DNA of 43,101 nt from Colwellia sp. E2M01. GTDB taxonomy: Bacteria; Pseudomonadota; Gammaproteobacteria; Enterobacterales; Alteromonadaceae. The position numbers and the translations under genes were made by a program. Below are positions 16,099-25,393 of this stretch, piece by piece. Location: positions 1 to 43,101 of the forward strand of contig NZ_JAHKPR010000063.1 of assembly GCF_018860585.1 (NCBI RefSeq), read 5' to 3'. The notes under the pieces are model-generated. The model saw only the letters and a list, made by a program, of their open reading frames with translations, was not told the origin of the DNA and ran no database searches. The first letter of the stretch is position 1. Each line of letters begins with the position of its first letter.

Positions 16099-18321
16099 CT
16101 AACTTTGTTGATTTAAAAAACTGATAAAGTCTTCCGCAGGCATTGGTTTGGCGTAGTAAAAACCTTGAACTTCATCACAGCCTAACTCAACTAAACGGTC
16201 TTGTTGTTCTATTTCTTCAATACCTTCCGCGATAACTTTAAGGTTCATTTTTTTACCTAGGTTAATAATGGTTTCTGCAATGATTGATTGACCTTCCTTA
16301 TTTATATCGGTAACAAATGCTCGATCAACCTTGAGCCTATCAAGTGGTAATTTTTGCAGGTAACTTAATGAAGAAAAACCCGTACCAAAATCATCTAACG
16401 CGATACTAATTCCTTGAGTTTTTAATTTAGTTAACGCATCAATGATAATTTGAGGTTCATCCATTAAGATACTTTCAGTTATTTCTAATTCCAATTTATC
16501 TGGCTTGATATGGTGTTTTTTAATACATTCGATGATATTAGTGACAAAATTTTCTTGTCTAAATTGTGGTATCGATACATTGACTGAAATACTCAATTCA
16601 GAAAAACCTTTTTCTAATATTTGTAGTTGTTTACATGCTTGATTAATGACCCAGTCGCCAATTTCAATAATTAAGCCTGAATATTCAGCTAACGGAATAA
16701 ATACTGCAGGAGATACAAATTTTCCATCCGCAGTTCTCCAACGTAATAAGGCCTCTGCACCAATCACTTTTCCTGAACTTAGTGATAATTGTGGCTGATA
16801 CCAAAGCTCAAGACAGTTATCTGAAAAATCATTGCGTAGTTGGCGGATCATATTAAGTCGCCATTGCATTTGATCTTCAATATCTGAATGGTAATAAGCA
16901 AAGTGTTCTAATCGGTTTTTCTTAGCTATGTTTAACGCTATATTGATTTGGTTTAAAACTTGAACGCCGCTACTTTGGGCATGCTCTTTGGTGCATAAAC
17001 CAAAACAAGCATTGATGGGGAGGTGTTGTTCCCCAGCGGCGAATGGTTGATGGAATAAAGCCATTAAATTATCGGGTGTTATACAATCTTCAGGGCCTAT
17101 AATACCAAACACATCTGCACCTACGCGTGCAAATTGACAATTGTTATTTATTCTTTGTAAACGTTGGCCAACAGCAGTAAGTAATTGATTGCCAATATCT
17201 TGCCCTAATGCATCATTAATATCACTAAAATGGTTTATGTCGATTAATGCGGCTACTTGATTTTGTTTATCACTTTGAGCAAAGCAATTAAGTAAACGAA
17301 CAAACTCTAGACGATTAGGTAAATTTGTTAACCAATCTTTATATGCGGCATTAGTGAGTTTTTGAAATAAATGTACGTTTTCATAACCTACTGCAACCCC
17401 TGTTAAAAATACATTAAGTAACTGAGTTTGTATTTCAGTAAGTGGAGAAGGTAACAAAATATGGATAACTGCTCTATGGTCACCTTTGGCTACATATAAG
17501 TTGATGCTTTCATCTGTAAAAGAGTGCTTTTGTTGGAAAAAACAGGCTTTTACTTGTTTGTTCGCCTCTTCATTATATAACTTATTTAGCTTTTGATTAA
17601 TGATACTATCTTCAAACCCAACTTGAGCTAAAATATAAAAGCTTAAATCATCAATATTATCAATTATCCCTTGCCCACGAGCACAAAAAACCGCTGATAT
17701 ATCATTGCTTATTAGCGCTTTTAATTGTAATAAAACACCGTTGCTATAATTGGATAATGAGTGTTTGGAGGATAATTCGGTGGCGCCAGAAACGATGGTT
17801 TCTAAACCTAATCGGCTTTCGTTAACGGTTGCTATTTGTTGAAAAGATCGGATAGCGGCAAATACTGTGGTGACTAATTTTCGACGAGTTAATTCAGTTT
17901 TTGTTTTGTAATCATTAATATCGTATTCTTTGATAACACTTTCTTCTGGTGCATAACCAGGTTGACCTGTGCGTAATACTATACGAATGTCTTTGCGCTC
18001 TAGTGTTTCTCTTATATGTTTAACAACATTTAATCCCGCGTCATCAGTTTCCATGACAACATCAAGTAACACCAATACGATATCATCATTGTCTTCAATT
18101 ATTTGACAAGCATCTTTACCTGAGTATGCATGTAAATACTCAAGGCGACGGCCTAATACGATTAGATCAGATAACGCTAATTGCGTGACAGAATGAATTT
18201 CAGGATCATCGTCAACAATTAAAACTTGCCAAGTTTTATCACTGCCAAACGCTAATACCTCATCTTCATCACTATCATCGATAAATAAAAAGTCATCGTT
18301 AGAGTTTTCTGATGCTTGCAT
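16099..18321 (-). CDS. Response regulator with DUF3369-like, degenerate GGDEF and EAL domains
   Basis: A cyclic-di-GMP signalling protein. A receiver domain (about 31-155) has the acidic pocket DDD 37-39, phosphoacceptor Asp87 in LLDVVM and Lys in YKTKT. A DUF3369-like sensory part (about 160-320) follows. The GGDEF domain (about 325-475) has GADVF at 401-405 instead of GGDEF, so cyclase activity is doubtful. The EAL domain (about 495-735) keeps AEALLRW, ELEITESIL, DDFGTGFSS, LKVDRAF and AEGIE, so c-di-GMP hydrolysis is likely. GAGGATAGT precedes the ATG. No cognate kinase is adjacent. Confidence 0.92.
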   Translation of the reverse strand: MQASENSNDDFLFIDDSDEDEVLAFGSDKTWQVLIVDDDPEIHSVTQLALSDLIVLGRRLEYLHAYSGKDACQIIEDNDDIVLVLLDVVMETDDAGLNVVKHIRETLERKDIRIVLRTGQPGYAPEESVIKEYDINDYKTKTELTRRKLVTTVFAAIRSFQQIATVNESRLGLETIVSGATELSSKHSLSNYSNGVLLQLKALISNDISAVFCARGQGIIDNIDDLSFYILAQVGFEDSIINQKLNKLYNEEANKQVKACFFQQKHSFTDESINLYVAKGDHRAVIHILLPSPLTEIQTQLLNVFLTGVAVGYENVHLFQKLTNAAYKDWLTNLPNRLEFVRLLNCFAQSDKQNQVAALIDINHFSDINDALGQDIGNQLLTAVGQRLQRINNNCQFARVGADVFGIIGPEDCITPDNLMALFHQPFAAGEQHLPINACFGLCTKEHAQSSGVQVLNQINIALNIAKKNRLEHFAYYHSDIEDQMQWRLNMIRQLRNDFSDNCLELWYQPQLSLSSGKVIGAEALLRWRTADGKFVSPAVFIPLAEYSGLIIEIGDWVINQACKQLQILEKGFSELSISVNVSIPQFRQENFVTNIIECIKKHHIKPDKLELEITESILMDEPQIIIDALTKLKTQGISIALDDFGTGFSSLSYLQKLPLDRLKVDRAFVTDINKEGQSIIAETIINLGKKMNLKVIAEGIEEIEQQDRLVELGCDEVQGFYYAKPMPAEDFISFLNQQS

Positions 18322-18741
18322 ACTATCCTCATAACTAAGAAACTTATTCTTAAAATATACTTAGCTAAAAATGAAATTTACTATATTTAATTTAACTATA
18401 ACCTAATTCGACTTTTTTACACTATTGAAGTGGATATTAAAAGCGGATTTATAATTATTTTATTTGAATATATTTGTTACGTTATAATAAATTGAATTAT
18501 TCCTAATGAGAAAACGTTACATTACTATATTATCCTGTAGTTTGAATGCTTTAATTTTATTAGTAAACGTATTAATTACCGCTATTGGTATCTTGTACGT
18601 TTTTTATTCTTCATTTAAATTGCTTCAATACTGAAAAATTATTTTAACAGTAAGGTGAGTGATTAATCTCGGTTTAGGCCATTTCTGTGTAATTAGATAT
18701 TAGTTGATCAGTTAAAAAATATAATAAAAAGGAGTAGCTAT
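18322..18741. other. Intergenic region between divergent genes
   Basis: 420 bp between the EAL-protein gene and the TIGR03899-like gene. It should hold both promoters. The only coding candidate is the small hydrophobic peptide at 18506-18634. Confidence 0.5.
18506..18634 (+). CDS. Possible 42-aa single-span membrane peptide
   Basis: Reads MRKRYITI and then an uncharged stretch of about 25 residues rich in Leu, Ile and Val (SLNALILLVNVLITAIGILY), ending FKLLQY. Positive N-terminus plus one membrane span looks like a real small membrane protein, but no Shine-Dalgarno is seen and short open frames arise by chance in AT-rich DNA. Confidence 0.3.
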   Translation: MRKRYITILSCSLNALILLVNVLITAIGILYVFYSSFKLLQY

Positions 18742-19641
18742 ATGAGTCGAGATAAAAAAGAGGTGATTGAGCACGAACAATCTATTTCAATAGATAAAAA
18801 GGATACCGTGGTTGATAGTAATGCTACTTCTCAGCAGCACTCTAGCGAAGCAAATATTTCTCCCCAGTTTTTTAAGTTGGCAAAAAGCCTTGCTATAGAT
18901 GGCGCTCTGCTACCTGAAGATAAGCAAATGCATCTTGAGGAAAGAACCGTTAAGAGAACGAGATTAAGCCAATTACGTAAACAAAAGAATATTGAATCAA
19001 TTGTTTTGAAAACCTTAACTTATTGTGAAAATTTTGAGGTAGCTCAAAGTACCGACTTGGATTGGTTTAACCGATATATTACTTTATCAGAAGAAGTTAG
19101 TAACCCAACGATGCAAGATCTTTGGGCAAAAATTTTAGCCGGTGAACTAACTAAACCTGGCTCTTTTTCTTATAAGGCGTTGAAAGTTTTTAGAGATATG
19201 AGTATTCAAGATGCTAAATTACTTGCTAAGGCTTGTTCTCTTGCAGTAAAAGATCTCAATCCAAAAAATATACGGTTAATCACAGGAGTATACCAAAAAC
19301 CTAGTTTGTTAAACTTTCTGTCTAAACAGCGGCAAAAGTTTTGCAATTTGAGTCATTTCGGTTTGAATCATACAGATTTATTAACTCTAGCAGAGAACCA
19401 CCTCATTTATTTGCAAGAAAGTGAATCGCACTTAATCAATAAAGATGAAACACTTCAGTTTATTTATAATGGCGTGCCGTTAAAAATCGTAGCAAATAAG
19501 GCCGATGTTAATTTACAGTTTTATAAATTTACTCCGTTAGGGACTGAGCTAGCTCAATTAATCGGAGATAAAGGTAATGATGGGTTCTTGGAGCATTTAA
19601 AAAAACAATTGAGTCATTATTTTGTAGTTACTAGTGATTAA
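18742..19641 (+). CDS. TIGR03899-family-like protein of unknown function
   Basis: No known function. The 299-aa protein has a polar N-terminal tail (1-45), then a basic helix (ERTVKRTRLSQLRKQKNIES) and the conserved-looking core with LDWFNRYITLSEEVSNPTMQDLWAKILAGELTKPG split over residues 108-142, which recalls DUF2806/TIGR03899 proteins of Vibrio and Shewanella. No signal peptide or membrane span. AAAGGAG precedes the ATG with good spacing. Stand-alone gene; the family name is from memory and moderately sure. Confidence 0.7.
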   Translation: MSRDKKEVIEHEQSISIDKKDTVVDSNATSQQHSSEANISPQFFKLAKSLAIDGALLPEDKQMHLEERTVKRTRLSQLRKQKNIESIVLKTLTYCENFEVAQSTDLDWFNRYITLSEEVSNPTMQDLWAKILAGELTKPGSFSYKALKVFRDMSIQDAKLLAKACSLAVKDLNPKNIRLITGVYQKPSLLNFLSKQRQKFCNLSHFGLNHTDLLTLAENHLIYLQESESHLINKDETLQFIYNGVPLKIVANKADVNLQFYKFTPLGTELAQLIGDKGNDGFLEHLKKQLSHYFVVTSD

Positions 19642-19710
19642 CGATACGTAAACAAGTAATAAACAACTTTTTGTGGCGCAACATTTATCTACATCTATGA
19701 TTTAAATTAT

Positions 19711-19730
19711 AATGTTATATCATATCAATT
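19711..19730. promoter_or_regulatory. Zur-like dyad upstream of the MerC-domain gene
   Basis: AATGTTATAT-CATATCAATT is an imperfect dyad whose left half fits the gammaproteobacterial Zur operator (AATGTTATA half site) and whose right half fits poorly. It lies 150 bp before the MerC gene. Zur control of MerC-domain genes is plausible but not shown here. Confidence 0.35.
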
Positions 19731-19746
19731 GTGATATTATTCACCG

Positions 19747-19766
19747 GACAGGGAACCCTGTCTTTG
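19747..19766 (+). terminator. Terminator-like hairpin after the TIGR03899-like gene
   Basis: GACAGGG-AA-CCCTGTC is a perfect 7-bp stem followed by TTTGTTT. The tail is weak and it lies about 105 bp after the stop, so termination is likely but not certain. Confidence 0.6.
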
Positions 19767-19879
19767 TTTAAACGATCCTTATCGAAAAAATCTTGTTCGA
19801 CTCACATCAGTCGAGATGAATAAGTTAAATTCAAACATCGAATAAGCAAATATCATTAATTTAGATTCGTGGAATAATA

Positions 19880-20263
19880 ATGTTAGATAAAATAGGTATT
19901 ACAGCAACTTCTTTATGTGCATTACATTGCATATTATTACCTATATTATTACCTTTACTTCCTTTAGTCGGCTTAAGCTTTTTGGCTGAGCATGCTTGGG
20001 AGCATGTTTTCCTGCTTATGACTGCAGCATTAGGTACTGTCGCTTTATTTTCAGGTTTCAAACGTTACCATAAACGTTTATATCCATTTTATTTGCTTTA
20101 TTTAGGCGTGACTTTATATTGGATAAAACATGATTTTGCACCGAGTTTAGAGCCCTACTTTATTATTGGCGGAGCTGGACTCATTATTGCCGCACACTTT
20201 ATTAATATTAAATTATGTAATAGCTGTAAGCAGTGTGATGATGAAGAAGTATGTGCCGGTTAA
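19880..20263 (+). CDS. MerC-domain inner membrane protein
   Basis: A 127-aa protein with four hydrophobic segments and the MerC-type opening in which Cys residues flank a short turn (SLCALHCILLPILLP). A Cys-rich tail (CNSCKQCDDEEVCAG) could bind soft metal ions. Classical MerC imports mercuric ions, but no other mer genes are near. Chromosomal MerC-like proteins of marine bacteria may instead serve zinc or another metal, which the weak Zur-like dyad upstream would suit. No strong ribosome site apart from a weak GTGG. Confidence 0.8.
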   Translation: MLDKIGITATSLCALHCILLPILLPLLPLVGLSFLAEHAWEHVFLLMTAALGTVALFSGFKRYHKRLYPFYLLYLGVTLYWIKHDFAPSLEPYFIIGGAGLIIAAHFINIKLCNSCKQCDDEEVCAG

Positions 20264-20410
20264 ACCCTTGTTTTAAGCTGTTTGGTTTTCTCTCTCATTA
20301 ACCGTATAGCTTTAGTATACACGTGCTTTTTCACATACAGTTAGAGTAAAAATATTACATCAATTACTTAACGGTTTTTTGGTCGGCTTTTTAAGTTAAC
20401 TATCACCTGT

Positions 20411-20452
20411 AAAACACAAAGAACTATACTATTGCTTAGTTCTTTATGTTTT
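20411..20452. terminator. Bidirectional terminator between merC-like gene and ntrC
   Basis: AAAACACAAAGAACTA and its near-complement TAGTTCTTTATGTTTT pair over 16 positions with one mismatch around a 10-nt loop, with A and T runs on the outsides. It serves the convergent pair, at least ntrC. Confidence 0.8.
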
Positions 20453-20480
20453 GCTTATCACTTAAAATAACCCTATTTAT

Positions 20481-21881
20481 TTACTTATCAAACTCTTTTA
20501 ATTTTCTAGTTAAAGTATTTCTACCCCAGCCTAATTTTTTTGCTGCATCTTGTTTATGCCCCTGTGTAAAAAGCAAGGCTCTATCAAGCATTATCTTTTC
20601 AAACTCTACCTGAGCATAATCTAAGATAGCTTCTTTTCCTTGTGCTAGCTCTTGATCCATCCAAGCACTTAAGACATCTTGCCAAGCATCAGAATCTTGC
20701 TGTAAAGGTATTGATTTTTCGGTGAGTTCATTAGGTAAGTCTTCAACCAAAATCTCTTGGCCACTTGCCATAACGGTTAAAAATCGACAAATATTCTCTA
20801 ATTGCCTAACATTGCCAGGCCATTGACAGTTATTTAAAAAATCACTCGCCTTTTTACCTAGTGTTTTTACCTCAACACTGAGTTCATTAGCTGCTTGTGT
20901 TAAAAAATGTTGACTAAGTTGCGGTATGTCTTCTTTACGCTCTCTTAGGCTAGGTAGGTGAATACGAATAACGTTAAGACGATGGAACAAATCTTCTCTG
21001 AATTCGCCTTTCTTTACTCGTTCTTCTAGGTTTTGGTGAGTTGCTGCGATTATACGAACATCAACTTGTACCGGTAAATGGCCACCAACACGATAAACTT
21101 GACCATCAGAAAGAACGCGGAGTAAACGTGTTTGGATATCTAATGGCATATCGCCGATTTCATCTAAAAAGAGTGTACCTTTGTGAGCTTGTTCAAATCG
21201 GCCTTGTCGAACTGCATTAGCGCCAGTAAAGGCTCCTTTTTCATGTCCGAATAATTCAGATTCAATCAAATCTTTTGGAATTGCAGCCATGTTTAATGGA
21301 ATAAAGGGTTCGTTAACCCTTGGGCTATGAGAGTGTAATGCCTGAGCGACTAATTCTTTACCTGTACCAGATTCACCATTAATTAATACACTGATGCTCG
21401 ATCGTGATAAGCGACCAATAGCGCGAAATACTTCTTGCATCGCTGGCGCTTCGCCAATTAAACCTACAGATAATGGAGTATTTAATTGTTGTTTATTTTT
21501 AGAATTGTGTTCTCTGGCGTGTGTAAGTGCACGTTTACTTAGTGTTATAGCATCATCAATATCAAATGGTTTAGGTAAGTATTCAAAAGCACCACCTTGG
21601 TATGCATTAACCGCGCTGTCTAGATCCGAGTGTGCAGTCATAATAATCACAGGGATATGATGATGCTGTTTACGTAATCGGTCTAATAACTCCATACCAT
21701 CGATATTTGGCATACGAATATCAGAGATTATAACTTCGGGTTGTCCGTGATCTAAAGCGACTAATAGGTTTTCAGCACTTTCAAAAGCAGCACAGCTTAT
21801 GTTTGCATTAGCGAATGCTTTTTCAAGTACCCATCTAATTGAACTGTCGTCATCAACTATCCACACTTGTTCCGTGATCAT
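20481..21881 (-). CDS. ntrC: Nitrogen regulation response regulator NtrC (GlnG)
   Basis: Sigma-54 activator of nitrogen assimilation genes. A receiver domain (VDDDSSIRWVLEKA, phosphoacceptor Asp in ISDIRMPN) is followed by the AAA+ domain with Walker A GESGTGKELVA, the sigma-54-contacting GAFTGA loop, Walker B LFLDEIGDMP, and a C-terminal Fis-type HTH (KKLGWGRNTLTRKLKEF). At 466 aa it matches E. coli NtrC (469). Its ATG overlaps the ntrB stop by 4 nt (ATGA). Confidence 0.97.
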   Translation of the reverse strand: MITEQVWIVDDDSSIRWVLEKAFANANISCAAFESAENLLVALDHGQPEVIISDIRMPNIDGMELLDRLRKQHHHIPVIIMTAHSDLDSAVNAYQGGAFEYLPKPFDIDDAITLSKRALTHAREHNSKNKQQLNTPLSVGLIGEAPAMQEVFRAIGRLSRSSISVLINGESGTGKELVAQALHSHSPRVNEPFIPLNMAAIPKDLIESELFGHEKGAFTGANAVRQGRFEQAHKGTLFLDEIGDMPLDIQTRLLRVLSDGQVYRVGGHLPVQVDVRIIAATHQNLEERVKKGEFREDLFHRLNVIRIHLPSLRERKEDIPQLSQHFLTQAANELSVEVKTLGKKASDFLNNCQWPGNVRQLENICRFLTVMASGQEILVEDLPNELTEKSIPLQQDSDAWQDVLSAWMDQELAQGKEAILDYAQVEFEKIMLDRALLFTQGHKQDAAKKLGWGRNTLTRKLKEFDK

Positions 21882-23008
21882 AATTTATTCTCTTCTGATA
21901 AAAGGGCTTGATTTAAAGGTTGTTGTTTTGAAACTTGCGGTTTAAGCGGCAATAAAATTGTAAATTCAGTATGACCAGGTCGACTATGACAAGATAATTT
22001 ACCTTGATGTTGGTTTATTAAGGTTTGTGATATAGACAAACCTAGTCCGGTACCATTAGAACGCCCTGAAACCATAGGATAAAAAAGTGTATCTTGAATA
22101 TCGTTTGGTATACCAGGCCCATTATCAATAATACTAATAAGGACTGCTAATTTTATACGTTTACCGTAAATGGTTTTATTACTCGCAATACGCGTTTTCA
22201 AAGTGATAGTATTTGATTCATCAATGGCTTGAATGGCATTGTTAACAATATTGAGTACCGCTTGTTGTAGCTTTTCTTGATCACATTCAACCGCAGGTAA
22301 TGAGGGATCATAATCACGCATTAAATGTACTTTCTTTTCATTAGAGTAACTTACAAGCTTACATACTTTTTCGAGGATACCGTGAATATTTTGAGCCTGT
22401 ACCTGAGGGAGTTGATTTGGCCCAAGTAAGCGGTCCACTAGGTTAGTTAACCTGTCAGCTTGTTCAATAATCATACTTGTGTATTCTTGTTGATCGTTAC
22501 TGACTTCTCTACCTAATAATTGAGCGGCACCACGAAGACCGCCAAGCGGGTTTTTAATTTCGTGGGCAAGACCTTTGATAAGGTCACGTGCAGCTAACCA
22601 TTGCTGGTGTTGAAAAACTTCTAAGCTAATTTGTTTCTGTTGGTCAATTTGCTTTAATTCAAGTAGCACATGAGGGCGTTTATTAAACTCTACTGAAGAG
22701 GCTGTTACTTCAGCAGTAAATCGATGATGTGGATTGAGCTCTACCACAATGTCACTGTCTGTGAATTCTTGGCCCGTTGTAAGCAGTTGTTTTAAGCGTG
22801 AGGTGCTAATACTCGTATTTGCAAAAATCACTTCAGAGCTAATGCCATACAAACGGTATAAGCTTTTATTTAATAATGCTTCGGCAGCAGGGTTAGCATA
22901 AACAATAGTGAGCTCAGCATTGAGAATGATCACAGCTGTTACCAATTGGCTCGCGAGAGATTGCTGATAAGGTAATATTTGATCTTGTATATAACTACGG
23001 CTATGCAT
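21878..23008 (-). CDS. ntrB: Nitrogen regulation sensor kinase NtrB (GlnL)
   Basis: Cytoplasmic histidine kinase/phosphatase that sets NtrC phosphorylation. A PAS domain (about 15-80) precedes HisKA with the phosphorylated His in GLAHEIKNPLGG, and the ATPase domain has the N box (NIVNNAIQA), G1 (DNGPGIP) and G2 (GTGLGLS). No membrane segment, as expected for NtrB; 376 aa versus about 350 in E. coli. First gene of an ntrBC pair; glnA, often just upstream, is absent here. Confidence 0.96.
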   Translation of the reverse strand: MHSRSYIQDQILPYQQSLASQLVTAVIILNAELTIVYANPAAEALLNKSLYRLYGISSEVIFANTSISTSRLKQLLTTGQEFTDSDIVVELNPHHRFTAEVTASSVEFNKRPHVLLELKQIDQQKQISLEVFQHQQWLAARDLIKGLAHEIKNPLGGLRGAAQLLGREVSNDQQEYTSMIIEQADRLTNLVDRLLGPNQLPQVQAQNIHGILEKVCKLVSYSNEKKVHLMRDYDPSLPAVECDQEKLQQAVLNIVNNAIQAIDESNTITLKTRIASNKTIYGKRIKLAVLISIIDNGPGIPNDIQDTLFYPMVSGRSNGTGLGLSISQTLINQHQGKLSCHSRPGHTEFTILLPLKPQVSKQQPLNQALLSEENKL

Positions 23009-23167
23009 AAAACCCCTTAGGAAGATAAATAGGTTGCACCTACTTGGTGCGGCCGACTCAGGTTTACTAAAAAAATGATTTTATTTGCAATGCTATTTTT
23101 TAAGTTATGTATGAACAACACTTACAGAGCCCATAAATAACAAGAGTTCAAGTAAAGCATCATTAAC

Positions 23168-23695
23168 TTATTGTGAGGAAGCTCGGTGCATATAAAATGT
23201 TACTGATTCAGATGATGCAATAACCTTGCCCTTTTCATCAAGTAATAACATTTTAATTTTGTGTTCACCTCTATCTATATTTCTTAATGAAAACATAGAG
23301 TGTGCTTGTGGTTTGTTGTAAGGTTTGCCATCTAGTTGTAGTTGGACTTGTAAACCTGATTTAAAGCGTGGTTTGATTCCGCCATCGATATAAATAGAAC
23401 CGGTATTATCACGTATTGTTGCGTTATTTTTTGGGGTGTTAATAAATATTTCATATTGCTCTAAAGCAACTGTTGGTGTGATATCAAGTACTTCTGTGTT
23501 GTATTCTGTTTGTGATTGAATGACATTATCAGGTTGTAACTTTACTTCTTTGGCGTCAGCTCTTGGAGAATCAGAAAATACCAGCACACCTTGCTCATTA
23601 CGCCAAACATAGATTTTGGTTGTTTTACTAGAGCTAGCGAATACCGGAGCCGCTAATGTGAATACTAGTAGTGTAAGTAGCAGTGACTTTATCAT
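23168..23695 (-). CDS. DUF4124-domain periplasmic protein
   Basis: A signal peptide (MIKSLLLTLLVFTLAAPVFA) with a likely cleavage after Ala-Ser is followed by a DUF4124 domain (KIYVWRNEQGVLVFSDSPR) at about residues 27-50. The C-terminal half looks like an Ig-like beta domain (IFINTPKNNATIRD, GEHKIKMLLLDEKGKVI). Genes of this kind are often seen between glnA and ntrB in Alteromonadales and Vibrio. The role is unknown. Confidence 0.85.
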   Translation of the reverse strand: MIKSLLLTLLVFTLAAPVFASSSKTTKIYVWRNEQGVLVFSDSPRADAKEVKLQPDNVIQSQTEYNTEVLDITPTVALEQYEIFINTPKNNATIRDNTGSIYIDGGIKPRFKSGLQVQLQLDGKPYNKPQAHSMFSLRNIDRGEHKIKMLLLDEKGKVIASSESVTFYMHRASSQ

Positions 23696-24250
23696 AGTTC
23701 CTTATCTTTCCTGTACTTTGCGTGTTGTTTAACTGCACTATTCCGTAATTTATACAGTTTTCAGTATATATCGATAGTTTAGACAAAAAAATCTTTTTTA
23801 TTGTTTTTCGAGTATTTAGTGCTATTTCGGTTAAATATAGTTAATTTTTATCATTTAATCGTCATAATGTACTTAAAGTTTATAAAGTAGAATATCTAAC
23901 CTCTAAATATAGTCTGCAGTTAATACTAATAAAGTAATTAATTAGATTGCTTAAAATAACAACAGGCAGCTATAGCATCCAATAGTTCTTAAACACTTTA
24001 ACATTATTTCAAATTAAGACTTGTTGCACCAAATGTGATACGTGCGACCTATTTTGGTGCAAAGGTGTTTTTTACAATAAATCATTTATTAATGTCTCAT
24101 ATATTTAGCTAAATTTCTGCAAAATGTTTTTTTTTGTATTCTATATGTTTAAAATAAGAGACAAAATCAAGCCCCCAGCAAATGGATTATTAATATTCAA
24201 TGGGATTTAATATTATTTACTAAATAAGCACATGAAGTGTAAGGTTTTAC
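23696..24250. other. Gene-free 555-bp divergent region
   Basis: Between the DUF4124 gene and the first DUF481 gene. No coding frame is supported. It contains the TTGCACCAAA dyad (24024-24062). The rest is AT-rich without other obvious structure. Confidence 0.6.
24024..24062. promoter_or_regulatory. NtrC-like dyad TTGCACCAAA-N19-TTTGGTGCAA
   Basis: Perfect 10-bp arms at 24024-24033 and 24053-24062. Half-sites resemble the TGCACCA / TGGTGCA halves of the enterobacterial glnA NtrC sites, and ntrBC is the neighbouring operon. The wide spacing differs from the 17-bp canonical NtrC dyad, so each arm would be half of a separate degenerate site. Binding is inferred. Confidence 0.5.
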
Positions 24251-25372
24251 ATGATTAAATCAATGACATATTTATCGGGAAAATTATTTATTCTTGTTAT
24301 CTTTCTACTCTCAACAATAGGTTATGCGGAAGAGGGAGCTAAAAAGTTTGTTAAACCAGAGCCTGTATTCAAACAAGATTTTGATTGGATTAAGTTAACA
24401 TCAGACGAATGGCTTAAAGGTGACATCGTATCTATGTACGACGAGTCACTTGAATTTGATAGTGAAGAACTTGATGTGCAAAATATTGACTGGGAAGATG
24501 TTGCTGAACTACGCAGTAAGCAATGGCAAAGTATCCGTATGTTTGATGGCACCGTGGCAGAAGGCTATTTAGTCATCAAAGATAAAAAACTTTCGTTAAC
24601 TAAAAATGGCATAACAACTTACTACAACTTAAATCAATTATTGTCAGTTGCTTCATCAAGTGTAAACGAACGTGATTTATGGGATGGTTATGTTGATTTA
24701 GGTTTTAATTTAAGTAACGGTAATACCGCACAAATTGATTATACTATTGCCGCAGGCATACAAAGGCGAAGTGCTAGTAGTCGTTTAAAAGCAGACTTTA
24801 TTGCTGATTATAGCCGTTATAAAGATCAAGACACCGGCGAGAAAATTGTTACAGCAGATAATGAACAATTAACAGCATCTTATGACTGGTTTTTTCATCC
24901 TAAAATTTATTTTCGTGCTGCGGATTTTGAATATACAGCCGATAAGTTTTTAAACCTTGATTACCGCCTTAATTATGGTATTGGTATTGGTTATAATGTA
25001 ATTGATAATAGTCAAACAACTTGGGATCTAAATATAGGGCCAAGCTATCAAAAAAGTAAGTTTATCGATGTGCAAGCTGCTGACAGCGAAATTGAAAAGT
25101 CTTTAGGTTTAACGTTAGGTACAGATTTTACTTATGAAATTACTAGTGATATTGACTATGCGGCGTCATATAGTATTCAGTTCCTTAATGAAGCATCAGG
25201 TAAAAGAATACAACAATTCCAAACAGGTTTAGAAATTGATTTGTTGAACAACTTTGATCTTGATTTAACTTTTTATGCGGATCGCACTGAAAACCCGAAA
25301 CAAGCAAGTGATGGAAGCCTCCCTGAACAGAATGATTTTCGTTTAGTTATCAGTCTAGGTTATGATTTTTAA
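24251..25372 (+). CDS. DUF481 (YdiY-like) outer membrane protein, copy 1
   Basis: A signal peptide (LSGKLFILVIFLLSTIGYAEE) precedes a soluble N-terminal part with WLKGDIVSMYDESLEFDSEE and an RSKQWQSIRMF strand (about 55-105), then a DUF481 beta-barrel from about 150 (GYVDLGFNLSNGNTAQ...). It ends in ISLGYDF, an aromatic-terminated outer-membrane signal. Relatives are called salt-induced outer membrane proteins; the physiological role is not established. Followed by a paralogue after 21 bp. Confidence 0.85.
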   Translation: MIKSMTYLSGKLFILVIFLLSTIGYAEEGAKKFVKPEPVFKQDFDWIKLTSDEWLKGDIVSMYDESLEFDSEELDVQNIDWEDVAELRSKQWQSIRMFDGTVAEGYLVIKDKKLSLTKNGITTYYNLNQLLSVASSSVNERDLWDGYVDLGFNLSNGNTAQIDYTIAAGIQRRSASSRLKADFIADYSRYKDQDTGEKIVTADNEQLTASYDWFFHPKIYFRAADFEYTADKFLNLDYRLNYGIGIGYNVIDNSQTTWDLNIGPSYQKSKFIDVQAADSEIEKSLGLTLGTDFTYEITSDIDYAASYSIQFLNEASGKRIQQFQTGLEIDLLNNFDLDLTFYADRTENPKQASDGSLPEQNDFRLVISLGYDF

Positions 25373-25393
25373 GTTATTAACCGCCATATTATA

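Noticed and set aside
24106..24121. TAGCTAAATTTCTGCA as a sigma-54 promoter downstream of the NtrC-like dyad
   Set aside because: The spacing of AG to GC is right but the -24 box lacks the GG and most consensus bases.
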